Shown in pieces: positions 12,221 to 22,950 of a stretch of 64,000 nt of DNA. The notes under the pieces were generated by a model. It was not told the origin of the DNA, did no database searches, and worked only from the letters and a program-made list of their open reading frames with translations. The position numbers and the translations under genes were made by a program. Source of the stretch: Marsupella aquatica (lineage: Eukaryota > Marchantiophyta). Numbering within the stretch: position 1 is the stretch's first letter; every line of letters begins with the position of its first letter. Location: assembly GCA_973895155.1 (NCBI GenBank), contig OZ316895.1:20088001-20152000 (forward strand). Reading direction: 5' to 3'.

Positions 12221-12695
12221 GTCGGTACCGAGGAGTACATGCATGGAGGGAGATAGAAGATAAAGAGTACACAGTCTAATTAGAACATTAGACAACCTTT
12301 ACATATGCTTCCACAATTTTTGTTACATGGAGTCCTCACTTGCAGGACTACATGTGAATGTACCGGCTGAACCATGTCATACATACAAATTTTGAGTTGC
12401 GTGTAATTAAGTGTGAATGTGCACCATATTTGCATGTTTCTCTTGTAATTACTATGTAATTGGTACCAAGGAGTACATCCACGTGTGAAATTAGTGGATC
12501 AGGGTGTGACATTCTATACAACGTCCAAACTTGTTTGCTTGCACACCAGAGGCAAACTCGAGCCTCTATCATGCATCTGCAGTATGAAGTAAGCAAAAGT
12601 TAAGTAGACTGCAGTCATGATTAGGTTTTGTGTGGGAGTCGACCTTCATGAAGTTTAGGCAGTTCAACCTAATCAGGCCGATTTCACTAACTTGA

Positions 12696-13148
12696 TTGAA
12701 AACTACTGAGCCAAACTCAATTTTGGAGGTGCATGATACATTCGTAGCCATGAAAGGGAAAAGAATTTGGGTGCATTCTGGATACCCATCAGATGCAAAG
12801 GTATTGATAGGAATCCATGGGTTTCATACATGGAGCTTGAAGGCCAAAACTGTATTTGGAAGGATATTCGAAGAGCATCTTATGCACATGTGGATTTACT
12901 TGAGGTTGAATGCAAGCGAGCGTTCATGTTTATAGCTGACTCAGACCTTGATGACCTTCTCCACAAACAATGTTCGGATGCAGATGCATGCAGTTCCTCC
13001 ACTCACGTCGACCCGCAGACCAATCAGGTTGGCAATGTCAATTGAAACCGGAACACGTCTCCATCATCCACTACTAAGTATGATGAAAAGGGCAGGCAAC
13101 AGTCAATCAGAAAGAATGCAAATACATAGTCCCAGCCTACTGATGTGA
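12696..13148 (+). other. Unassigned open frames inside the Harbinger element
   Basis: Two overlapping frames (12696-12935 and 12767-13045) read, for example, AMKGKRIWVHSGYPSDAKV and MELEGQNCIWKDIRRASYAH. I do not recognise them. They may be captured host sequence or part of the decayed Myb-like gene. Confidence 0.25.
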
Positions 13149-13474
13149 TTTATGATTGAACTCATCTACTCTGCCCTCACCTCACATTTCCATCATAGAT
13201 ATATAGAGTTACAGTCGAGGATGACAATGAGCTGTCAATCAGGAATGTCTGTGAGCATCAATCTTAGAACATTCATACAGAATGGAAGGCACATGATATT
13301 TAGCACAACAATACATTTGTGATGTAATTGAGATGACTCATGTCCTTTCAGTCCCAAATTTTCATTATAAATAGCACATTTTGCAAGTGCCCAAGTGTAC
13401 ATTGTTCAAGGTCATGAATGCTATGATCTAGTCTATTTTGTATTACCTACAACTAAATCAACATTCACTCATAA

Positions 13475-14952
13475 CTACACATCCCACAAAGATCCCCCTG
13501 GTTGTCGTGCAAAAGCAAGAGCTAGGGCCATAACTCCCATCTGCAACGTCCTTTCAACAGCTCTGGCTACCCTATCACATGCCATGTCAATAGGAGCATT
13601 GTTGCTTCCTAGGCATTCTTCCTGTGAAGGACCTGGTGGCCAATTGGTCATGTCCTCGTTTGTCCACTCGTCATTTTGTGTCACTACAAAATTGTGCAAC
13701 AAATAGCATGCTCGGATCCATCGACACATCCACACAGAGTCCTTTTTCTCATTCAATCAACACTGCTAGTACTAAGTAAACCCTTCCTGGCTGTGGTTGC
13801 AACCTTTAGGGATGACCGGTTCATGTTCAGACTTAACTTGTCTGAAGAGGACCAATACTGCAGGATAAAATTCAGGCTACGTGAATGCTCCCCACATGGT
13901 CGCTACATACAAGAACACATATGGGCACAAGGATTTAGAGGACTTCAATTTTTGCATTGCCAAGACCAGATACATCAATGAACATTGCATAGGCATAATG
14001 AAATCATGGTGGTTTTCACTAAAAGAAATCAGAACTCAATTGAGACTCATAGACTCATAGAATGAGACTCATAGATTTGCATAGAATGATACTTAGGATC
14101 GAGGGATAATGGCTCACCAACATTAAGGAAAGTAATCTTCCTGTTATGGTCGCACACACTCTGAGCATTGATTGAATACCGGAATTTCCTGTCAAAATAG
14201 CACTCGCCATGGTTTTTTGGCCGTTTTGGGCCAATGGCATGGTCGTCCCATCTATCAAGCCAACACAACCATGGAATCCACACTTTGCAAACTCTTCAGA
14301 AATTTGCAAACGCTCTGCTGAATTTGGCCACTGCAAATAATCACCAAGGGCAGCCGCAAGAGCAATCACAGTTCTAGCAGTGTAATTGACACATGAGCCC
14401 ACACTTACACCCCATAAGAGCAAAGTACGTATTAGGCAAACACCATTTCCACTATGTCCTAGCCTGTCTAGGCAAGTTGCTAATTGCAGTGAAACTGGGG
14501 CCAGCTGATGACTCGAGTTGTTACAATACATAGGATGTAATTCAAAATCAACAAGGGCAAAAAATCCTTCCTTATCCATTCTACAGATCTGTCTAAAGTC
14601 ACTGAGGGGCAAAATTGATCTGAAAAAAGTATTAGCAAGTTCCTTTGTCCTTGGTGTTTTACATTGTTTCTCATAGTACCTCTCACTATCTAGGAGAGTA
14701 TACCAGTCAAACCACTGCCAATGTTTAGCATTCACATCACGTGCATGGGCTTGTGCTACATTCAACCTCTGAATCAGATGAAGAGTTCATGTCACAATCA
14801 GAATCAGGAGACATGAACCCCCTGGTATGAGAGGAAGTATCAGTATCCTCACTCATGCCATCGTCATCACCAGAGCTCTCCATCAGAATACTTAGATACA
14901 AGTTCTCTCGGACCCACTTCAAGCATTGCTGCCGATTTGAAACCTTTGGCAT
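13475..14952 (-). pseudogene. PIF/Harbinger (HARBI1-like) transposase, broken
   Basis: Reading the minus strand, an acidic Ser/Asp-rich N-terminus (14952-14760) is followed by a helical region and the DDE nuclease. The block FHGCVGLIDGTTMPLAQ near 14270-14220 carries the first catalytic Asp of the DDE_4 family. After a frame change it continues as GECYFDRKFRYSINAQSVCD and KITFLNVG (about 14210-14105), the usual position of the beta strand before the second Asp. The expected PGSxHD motif is replaced by EPLSLDPKYHS, so the second catalytic Asp is doubtful. The C-terminal signature survives as RWIRACYLLHNFVV near 13730-13690. The intervening part with the catalytic Glu is not recognisable. A frameshift, missing motifs and stops show a dead copy. 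Confidence 0.8.
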
Positions 14953-16146
14953 TCTCTGAAAAGGGCCTCTGAATCTAGCGCTACAAAAACTATGAGCACA
15001 AATTCATTTAGTCAACAAAAATTGAGTCTGTGCATACTTTCAATTAAAAGACCAATCATGTACAAAAGTCTAAAATAGCAAACTACCTGATGCACTAGTG
15101 TTCCTCTTAGTCAAAATTTGGAATCCTCTAAAGCTTATGGAGGATATCGTAAACCCTAGTACCCTGGCCCAGGCCGTGCCCTTGGTTTACTCATCGTCGT
15201 TTATATCCGCACCCCTAATGGCCCTACACAAATTCTCAAACAATTTCTTGGTACTGCCCACTTTATGTGGAAAATACTTGGGTGAGCATCCAAGGAGCAT
15301 GGAAGCTGCATCCCACAAGTTCACATATAGAGGAGGTGTGTCTCCATGAATGGCATCAAAAATTACAATCATAAACAGAAAATTTCCATATAGAAGGCAA
15401 ATAGTGTGGACATGCAGTGAATTCAAGTGACTTAGAACACACTCTACCACTGGGTAGTCTATGAGGGCAAGCCTGGTACACAAATTTCCGTGGGTAAGGA
15501 TTAGGAGAGACATAATTGGCTATCCACACTAATGCCGTTGGAAATGTGTGGATGTTGCCTCTACCCCTACTATACTCCACTTCAGCTACAGGCAGGTAAA
15601 CTCTCCCATCTCTTCCTGTCAAAAAGAAAAATTGAGCTTCATTCAGACCCTTCACATCGCTATGCATCTAATATCACATCCCAATGGTCACATCAACACA
15701 AGAGTACACAAAAAACTTACCTTCAACCTAATCGAGCCTGAATTTGATGCTCAAACTTCAACAAGATATATCGGACAGCCCGCCTTTGACGTCAACTCGC
15801 CGCACTTCTGCACTCGCAAGAGCGTCATCCTCGCGCCCTTCTTCGCGTTCTTGCCTTGCCTCCTCTTGTGTGCTAAAGCTCCCCCTCACCTTCTCGTCGA
15901 CCCTCCTCCGGTGATAGCTATGGCGGTCGTTGTATCACTCACAGAGTAGCAAGACAGCGTAACCTAGAGTTCAAACATGTGCTCACCGTTTTGACCGTTC
16001 GGGCCAAAACAGTCCACGGCAAACGGTAATATCCCGCGATCCGGCTGTGCGGACCAGCATAGGAAGTGCCACACATATTTTGAGCCGCTCCCGCCCAAGC
16101 CTAACCCGGGCGTAAAGTAATCCACAGCTCATATTTGAGACCCCCT

Positions 16147-18479
16147 ACTGGAAGATCACTCCCGGGCCATTCTTGAGCAACAGCAATGTCTTGCAGTTAT
16201 GAGTACGGCTGATACTTTGCTGGCGAGATTACCAATAACCCAAACAGTATCAAGTACTAAATCTTACATATATTTGGAGAGAAAAGGGTTGCAAGAGTCT
16301 TATTTAATATTCCAATTCAAATTGGGACAGATACTATGGACATTTTTATCCCACATATTTTTCCGACATTGCTATATGGCGAATACCTTCTACCTTATTT
16401 TGTTTTATTAAAAATATGAGTTCTGAATTTTCTTTTAAATCTGGCCTAGTGTATCATTTCACTTTGTATTGGTTTGAATTTAACAAATTATCTAACCCCT
16501 TTAATTATATGATTTCATTTGATTTGATATGTTTTATTGTGATAGCTTATCATGTATTTGAAGAGATTTTTATCTGTCATTCATCCTCTATTGCACGAGG
16601 TGGTCAGACTCACCAGGATGCACCCAGTACAAAAACCAGAGATGCCCTGTAGGTTATATGTCCATTGGTGAAAAACTTTCCAACTCTTATGGTTTAGAGG
16701 CTAACAGGTGTCACCTAAATAGTGAATCTTTCAATAGGGCCTAAAAGTAGAGTACAAAGCTAGAGTATAAAGCTAACATACTTTTTTGTCAATCACAAAA
16801 TACTATACCTCTAAGATACATTGATTTATAAGTTATGTATTTGTTTTTCACCTAGAAAGTACGGTAGTTTCTTCACTTTAAAGGTGTGCATTTTTATTCT
16901 ATTTATTTATTTGATTCCCTGTTTTAATGCATTTGAATACTATGCTATAATTTATATTCGATATTTACATAGGATACAATTGACATTATTGTCAATAAGT
17001 TAAAATAGCTGTGTCTTAGAACGAACATGCTATAATGGACATTTCAACACCTCAGGAGCGTACGATAGATTTATTTCTCCACAGGAACCTACTGTAGTTC
17101 CAATATACCGCTTCCATAATTCCTTCCACTAACCCGAATCACACGCGAGACATATTTCACATGTCTCTTTTGGTACAAGCTCAAAGGAAAGAACGTCGAC
17201 TGGAATTAACCGACAAGCTGATGACTTTCACACACGACCTCAGTTCAGTTTTTGTGAGTAAGAAGTGAAAATCCCCAAATTCCAAATCAAAATACTCAAT
17301 TTTGCAGGTATTTGCACATAGCCCTCGCCAATGTAAAGTTGTTGCCTAGTGTCTAACGGAGCCTGCCTATCTCCGTTTCTACTTCAGGCCATGTTTGTGC
17401 ATCCTGATATCTAGCTAGATCACAATGTAGCTTGCACTAGCTTCCAAGTAACAGTGTTTGCCCTTTTCACACTATTTGCATAATTCGCCACCTATCCGCC
17501 CCTACAAAAGGGCAATCGGTATATATGACCAAACTTTCGTGTGACTTCACAATAGTCAATCCTCACAACGGTACGATTTTTGAAGTACTTGTAGACAACA
17601 AGTCTCCAGCATCACCCGTAGGATAAGCATGATGCATCAATGACCCCACTAGTCGTCAAAGTTCTGGCAAGTCCACCTATGAACCGCCCTTCTATTCGCT
17701 GGTAGCTGAAAAGATGATGTGCAGTATACCACCGCCAAAAAGTGCCCAATTGTAATCAAGGAACCTGCAGGGCAATTACGTATAAGTTAGATTCCATGGA
17801 CCGAGAGTAAGACTGATTAGTTTTCCGAAATCCTAGAAACTGAACTTCAAAAGCATAGACGTGGGAATTGACGAAGGGAAACCAGCCACTTACCTCCAAA
17901 GACCAGACACTGACTTGCAGCTGCTGAAGTAAGGAATCACGATCAATTCAGTCACCACTGTCCCCTTCCTCACATGACTGCTGATGGAACATCAATACCA
18001 CTCCATAAAATCAAGGTCCTCAAACATTTCATCAGACTTCGTATGGGAGAGCGCCATACTTGTCCAATGCAAGCAACGACTCAATTATTTAGATTACATA
18101 ACTCTTTGCAATCATTCTACAATGGCAGTCTCGGAAACAAGCCCAATCAACAACCCATCTGTTCATATTACGGAGCTTCCTCCAATTTCCTCCAAAATCA
18201 GTCTTGAAAGTGAGCTCAACGTCATGCCTGTAAATCCTCGCCAACCACCTCCTCTGTTGCAGAATATTCCCACCATGATCGCATAGGTGATTTGCTCGCA
18301 AAAGACATACTTGCAAAATGGCCAAAATTCTAAAATTGGAAGATGGGAAACGGAGCCAGGCCGCACCATCGTATGAGACAGGATCCGTTTCCTTATCTGT
18401 CCAGACGTCCTATCGTCTTCCACTTATTTAGGGAAAAATTCTACGAGCTCCTAGTTCCCCATTGTCTCTTTACACTTCT
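16147..18479. other. AT-rich intergenic, no gene seen
   Basis: Composition is strongly AT-rich around 16200-17000. No domain-bearing frame or splice-consistent gene model was found. The right part lies downstream of the minus-strand membrane-protein gene and probably contains its 3' untranslated region. Confidence 0.5.
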
Positions 18480-19688
18480 TCAATACCAGACGTTGCGTGT
18501 TGACAATCCAGCCCTAATAATCTTCCACGGCTCGGACGACAGAACTGGACTTACGAAGCATTGAACTCCCCGTTGTGATTTCGTCAGAAGCCTCAAAATG
18601 TCCATCTCCATTGGCGCAAATAATAAGATGGCTACAGTAAACACCCAGGCACTCGTCCCTGGACCAAGCTTCCAAAAGTTGCAGATTAAACAGCAAACCA
18701 GCCCGATTAGAAGGCCAGTTGCAGTGCCACGAGGGAAGGAGGAACCTGAAATTGAGCATGCATACTGAGCTCCCAGATTGACATTTTTTATCGTACAACC
18801 TTCGCTCAGTACCAACCTTAAAAGCTCCTCAAATTCGTAGCACCTGGCATGTGCAAGTTCCAACTCCGAGCCCATTTTTCTGTGAAAGTTAGAAAGAACA
18901 ACATTTCCTTCAGTTCTGAGAATTTCCAGCAGACGTCTAAACCGCTGCACTCGTTGCGGTACAACATTGTAGTAGGTGTACTCTTCAAGAGGCTCTTTCT
19001 TGTATAGCAACGACACCTCGATTTTGTTGGGTTGATCCTTCCGCTCGGTCCCATTTGTGTACTCCTGAAGGTATTCAAACTTGCCAAATATTTCACATTC
19101 CCCTATTCCAAAACAAAAACTGAACTCTTCTTGTGCTTCACATGAAGTGGTTAATCGTAATCTGGCGCCAGCGTCTGGCATCTCCAAAGAGTAGTAACGG
19201 TTGGTGAGTTTGACCTCCAAATTCCTGGTGTATGGGCTGCAGAAATTCCACTCTCCTTTCATCTTCATCCAAGCCTTGTCACAAATAAAGTTCATTGCCA
19301 CCTTCCGGAACCCCTGCTTAGCAATTGCGCCACACCAGTCGCCGATGTACATTGTTTTCTCCATACTGAAGGCTTTGGACAGAAAGTATATACAGGCGAC
19401 CGTTGCCGGTATGATCCAAGGCACAAATTTGAAGTAGACAGTGATAATTCCAATAGACCAAAGAGTAAAAACATGAAAAACTGTCTTCACGTCACCTGAG
19501 AGCGGGAAGAAAGCACTCGCTGCACTCTTCAGTCGTTTTCTGTCACACATGTTGTACACAACAAAAGCTGGCACCACGCCTGCAACCCAGAGGTATTGTG
19601 CTATCCCCAAGTTGGAGCAGAGCCATCGTGCCAACCAGTTGTTTATGATGCTGCACACGCCTAAAATAAAAATCGAAGGAGAACTCAT
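18480..19688 (-). CDS. Orphan single-exon multipass membrane protein
   Basis: An uninterrupted frame of 402 aa from an ATG to a TGA, the longest in the window, with no intron needed. The N-terminal third is hydrophobic, with likely membrane segments near residues 5-20, 26-45 and 66-105 (two spans: VFHVFTLWSIGIITVYF and WIIPATVACIYFL). A soluble middle part of about 210 residues is rich in charged and aromatic residues (for example WNFCSPYTRNLEVKLTNRYY and CFGIGECEIFGKFEYL). The C-terminus has two further spans near 324-338 and 345-360 and a short tail. I recognise no family. The topology suggests an endomembrane or plasma-membrane protein with a globular domain between membrane bundles. The length of the open frame and its ordered hydrophobicity favour a real gene. 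Neighbouring genes give no clue to function. Confidence 0.65.
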   Translation of the reverse strand: MSSPSIFILGVCSIINNWLARWLCSNLGIAQYLWVAGVVPAFVVYNMCDRKRLKSAASAFFPLSGDVKTVFHVFTLWSIGIITVYFKFVPWIIPATVACIYFLSKAFSMEKTMYIGDWCGAIAKQGFRKVAMNFICDKAWMKMKGEWNFCSPYTRNLEVKLTNRYYSLEMPDAGARLRLTTSCEAQEEFSFCFGIGECEIFGKFEYLQEYTNGTERKDQPNKIEVSLLYKKEPLEEYTYYNVVPQRVQRFRRLLEILRTEGNVVLSNFHRKMGSELELAHARCYEFEELLRLVLSEGCTIKNVNLGAQYACSISGSSFPRGTATGLLIGLVCCLICNFWKLGPGTSAWVFTVAILLFAPMEMDILRLLTKSQRGVQCFVSPVLSSEPWKIIRAGLSTRNVWY

Positions 19689-20106
19689 ATTTCCCGAGCG
19701 AAGTGGGGGCTCTCCTTAACCAAAGTATTGTCCGTCCGTCCGTCCGCCAAGAGATATCGCAGTGGACAGAGTAAGAAACCGGGCGGGATTCCACACTCGA
19801 TGTGGACCAATCTACATAAACCAAACGGGCACCTCTACGAACTGACAAAAAGCGTCATCCTCCACCTCCTACAGTCCCAATTCACAACCCTAACAGCCTT
19901 GAAGCTCATTGCAAAGACGATGCCGTTCACGTACAGCAATCTTAGAAAAAAAATCGCATCTGCCTTCCTCTTCACTCGACACGTTTTCCGGAACGAAATG
20001 ACCTTAGGCTCTTTACTTGCCTGAGCCACAAACTTCAGCGCCTTGACCTGACCTTTGCCTCTTGCTTGCCTGACGGACCTCGTCTGATGCACTTCTGATG
20101 CTCTTC

Positions 20107-20228
20107 TGATGGGAAAAAGGTAGTTCGAATTTGTGGCCCCAGACTCTGACGGGGAAGAAGAAGGTGCGAATTTGAGGTCCCAGTCTCTGATGGGGAAGAA
20201 GGTGGTGCGGATTTGTGGTCCCCGTCTC
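20107..20228. repeat. Three tandem units of about 40 bp
   Basis: Units start at about 20107, 20147 and 20188 with the form tgaNgggaagaaggtNgtg, then cgNatttgNggtcccNgtctc. They keep a frame open on the minus strand (19835-20365, 176 codons, with repeated peptides like RGPQIRTTFFP). That frame is otherwise unlike any known protein and is not called as a gene. Confidence 0.65.
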
Positions 20229-21470
20229 AGCGCTCGCCAAGAAACCTCGTGTTCCAGCCGGTCTGCAAAGTCACGATGGGAAGAAACGAAAACGCTGCAA
20301 AGAGAATTATTACTCGTGCAAAACTCGTGTTGACGACCAAGTCTGAATATATACTGCGAGTGCACTAGACAGGAATAATAAACTTATGGTTTTATATACT
20401 TGCAGCGATCCGCATAAGAGATGGAACCTTTTCTCGGATATTAAGATAGGGGTCCCTTAGAAGAGCTTGGAGATTCAATCGTAGCCATTCAAATGTGTGA
20501 ACTGGCCACGCTTCACTTTGCATGTGACAAGGAAAGGCCTGGTCATCTGTGGTGGGCCCTTTGTGAGTCCTGTTTTTTGTTGATGTGGCCTTTTTTTAAT
20601 CTGAAATTGAGCCTAGCCCTCTATTCAGTTTTTGAATTTAATTCCTCCCACCTGACACATTTTGACAATGGACCCCAGGTTTACAATGACTGAGTGACAT
20701 TTTTGTCCCCCTAAGTTCTTATAAGGCCCCCTGCAAAGCTGTGTAAAGGGATTCTAGTTTTTTTAATTTATTTTAACTTTTAAGCACATCGTCACCAAAA
20801 ATATTTGAATTTACAATATTATCATTGTTTTTTTTATTTATTTGTTTTTTTGATATTTATATTGGTAAACTTGTCATCCATATACTAAACGGTGATATTT
20901 TCACAAAAAATAAAATAAAAATGTCAGCATTGTCAAATAGAACAACTTTAATGGCAAAGTACAAAAAATTATCATTTATTTTAGTTCGAAAAAAAGGCAC
21001 TAGTACAAGATCATTTACTACTATAACGCAGGCTTTTGAGTTTAAAAAAAAAGAGGAGAAGAAGTCGTATTAAAAGTAAACATCTGTGGATGTAGGGAAC
21101 CCATTGTGCGTCACCATGATATGCACCTCTGACTTTGCCAGCAAGATCCACCTCATGTCCACGAAAGACCCACAGTCCTCGTCAAAAGTATCCTCTTCAA
21201 AAGTAAAGATTTGTCAAGAACTTGCGGACTCTGCCACTTGTGGGCTCGTGACAATCATTATTGGCTAGAATTGAATTCATCGAATCGATAGTGGTTCAAT
21301 ATTGGATTGGAATTTAGTGACAGCATTCCAGCAAAAGTCAGAAACGATTGAATCTGGACAGGGAGGTGACGGATTTGTCAAGATTCAAGCCGACTTCTGT
21401 TGAATGTGGTGGACGATGGGGTTTACAAGTATTGATGCAGACAATAACCTGGAAGCTCAATGGATGGGGT
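20229..21470. other. AT-rich intergenic, no gene seen
   Basis: The stretch is very AT-rich around 20750-21070, with long T and A runs. Nothing coding is recognised. Confidence 0.45.
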
Positions 21471-21516
21471 GTCTCGTCGACTCCAAAGTAGATGTCTCGT
21501 CGACTCCAAAGTAGAG
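21471..21516. repeat. Perfect 23-bp tandem duplication
   Basis: The unit gtctcgtcgactccaaagta followed by gat or gag occurs twice back to back, at 21471 and 21494. Confidence 0.8.
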
Positions 21517-21875
21517 AGACACTCAGAGAAGGTTGAAGAAAAAGCCGAAGAGACGGACATACAAACGTCACATTGCATTCGCATTGAAAGGTTGAAAGGT
21601 GAAAGTGAACTTCCACAGGTTTGTTTGCTGTAGTGAAGTATGATTTCTAAGGTGTCGAATTCCATTTTATGATTTTACATCTACTTCTTTTACTCAATTC
21701 AACTGATTATGGATCAAATTCTCGTAGACTGAGTGGAAGTTTGAACTGTCTACTCCATTTCAGACTGTTTGGCTAATAATAAATAACTGGGCAGATCTTA
21801 AAGACCGCTACACCATTGAGTACAGGACCTGAAACACAGATGTCATGGAAGTCATCCAGAGTTATTTATTATAGA

Positions 21876-22030
21876 CTAGCCCAATGCCCGTGCGTTGCAC
21901 GAAAGATGTCGAGTGATAAAAAAATGTCGAATGAAAAAATATGTCGAGTGATAAAAAAATGTCGAATGAAAAAATATGTCGAGTGATAAGCTGATGTCAA
22001 AGTGATAAAAGGATGTCAAAGTGATAGATT
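21876..22030 (-). mobile_element. Helitron 3' terminus
   Basis: On the minus strand the sequence forms a hairpin (CGTGC-AAC-GCACG, plus-strand 21889-21901). It is followed by nine bases, then CTAG at 21879-21876, then T. This is the established plant Helitron 3' end: a short hairpin about ten bases before CTRR, inserted before a T. The caacgcacgggca core is typical of plant Helitrons. The element extends to higher coordinates. Its 5' TC end was not located, but it must be short because the next gene begins at 22951. No Rep/helicase sequence is visible, so it is probably non-autonomous. Confidence 0.65.
21902..22027. repeat. Short tandem repeat inside the Helitron end
   Basis: Seven or eight units of 16-18 bp of the form atgtcgagtgataaaaaa, alternating with atgtcgaatgaaaaaat and drifting to atgtcaaagtgataaaagg. 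Its position next to the 3' hairpin is usual for Helitron subterminal minisatellites. Confidence 0.85.
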
Positions 22031-22950
22031 CTGGGAAAGGGAGTTAGTAACGCACTTGGAATAATAGCAGCTCTACGTGCAAACCTGGGAAGTGGACAAG
22101 GGAATAATGCACATGAATAGCTGAAGAAGCATAACGAGTGAACGATCCTGAGAAGAGGACGATCCTGAGAAATTTGCTGTGCAAATGTGCTCTCCACGAT
22201 AAATGGGAGTAGAGTACGCAGCAAGGGCGCAAAGTTGCATCAGTCCAGAAAATTTCCATGGACGAAGCGAAGAAACACCCCACTAGAAGCATACGTTCTG
22301 AAGTACATCATCTTCAAGAATTATACATTGTCTATTTGGGTTAAGAGCATAATATACGTAGTAACAATTTAACGCACTGCTCCCAAAAAAGATAATTCCG
22401 GAAAAGTTTGAAGCACTCTTATCTTTGAAAGGAAATCACCTGAAGGTGAAGTGGAACAAAGCACAGTAGGATGAAAGCCCCTCCAACAATCTGGACACGT
22501 CGAGATAACTCGTCCAGAAAAACTGGGCTTTCATCGTGAGGAGATTGACTTGGACACAATGCAATAACACAGGTGCTAACTATACCTATGGTATCCACGC
22601 CTCTAGAGCTGTTTTCGTACACTTTCTGAGCTGAGCTTCAAGGAGAAGTATAGGATGGATTCTATCAGTTGGTTGTCGCAGATCCACACCCTCTGTGGTT
22701 GGTGATTCTACTCTTTTTCCCGAGCCATCGAGGGTGCTAAATGTAGCTAAAGTGGACAAAGGCACCGTGCCCACGGGACGAATGTGAGTGTTACATCAAA
22801 GGGCAGTTCATTCTACTGATGCAAGAAAATCTAGTCCCGGGTTGAAAGTGCGAGGACTGTATTGAACACAACAGCCGAGTTGTGCTACAAAATTGCCTTG
22901 TGTAGGTGATTGTCCCAAATCTGGTGAGAGAAGCACTCCGAATCAATTAA

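Larger units (their letters stand above)
10403..16146. mobile_element. PIF/Harbinger DNA transposon (5.7 kb), decayed
   Basis: The left end at 10403-10419 reads agggggtctcaaatatg. The right end at 16130-16146 is its exact reverse complement, a 17-bp perfect terminal inverted repeat. The outer trinucleotides are AGT (left) and ACT (right), so a 3-bp target duplication is present only if one base has changed. Inside are the two genes expected of the superfamily: a Myb/SANT-like remnant on the plus strand and a HARBI1-like transposase on the minus strand. Both are interrupted, so the copy is probably not autonomous today. The termini are those of the MITEs at 448-742 and 34392-35051. Confidence 0.85.

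Noticed and set aside
19835-20365. A 176-codon minus-strand frame
   Set aside because: It contains three repeated 40-bp units and has no recognisable domain. It may be an upstream untranslated region.
21902-22027. A CRISPR-like array of short units
   Set aside because: The units are contiguous without unique spacers, the setting is eukaryotic, and the location fits a Helitron subterminal minisatellite.
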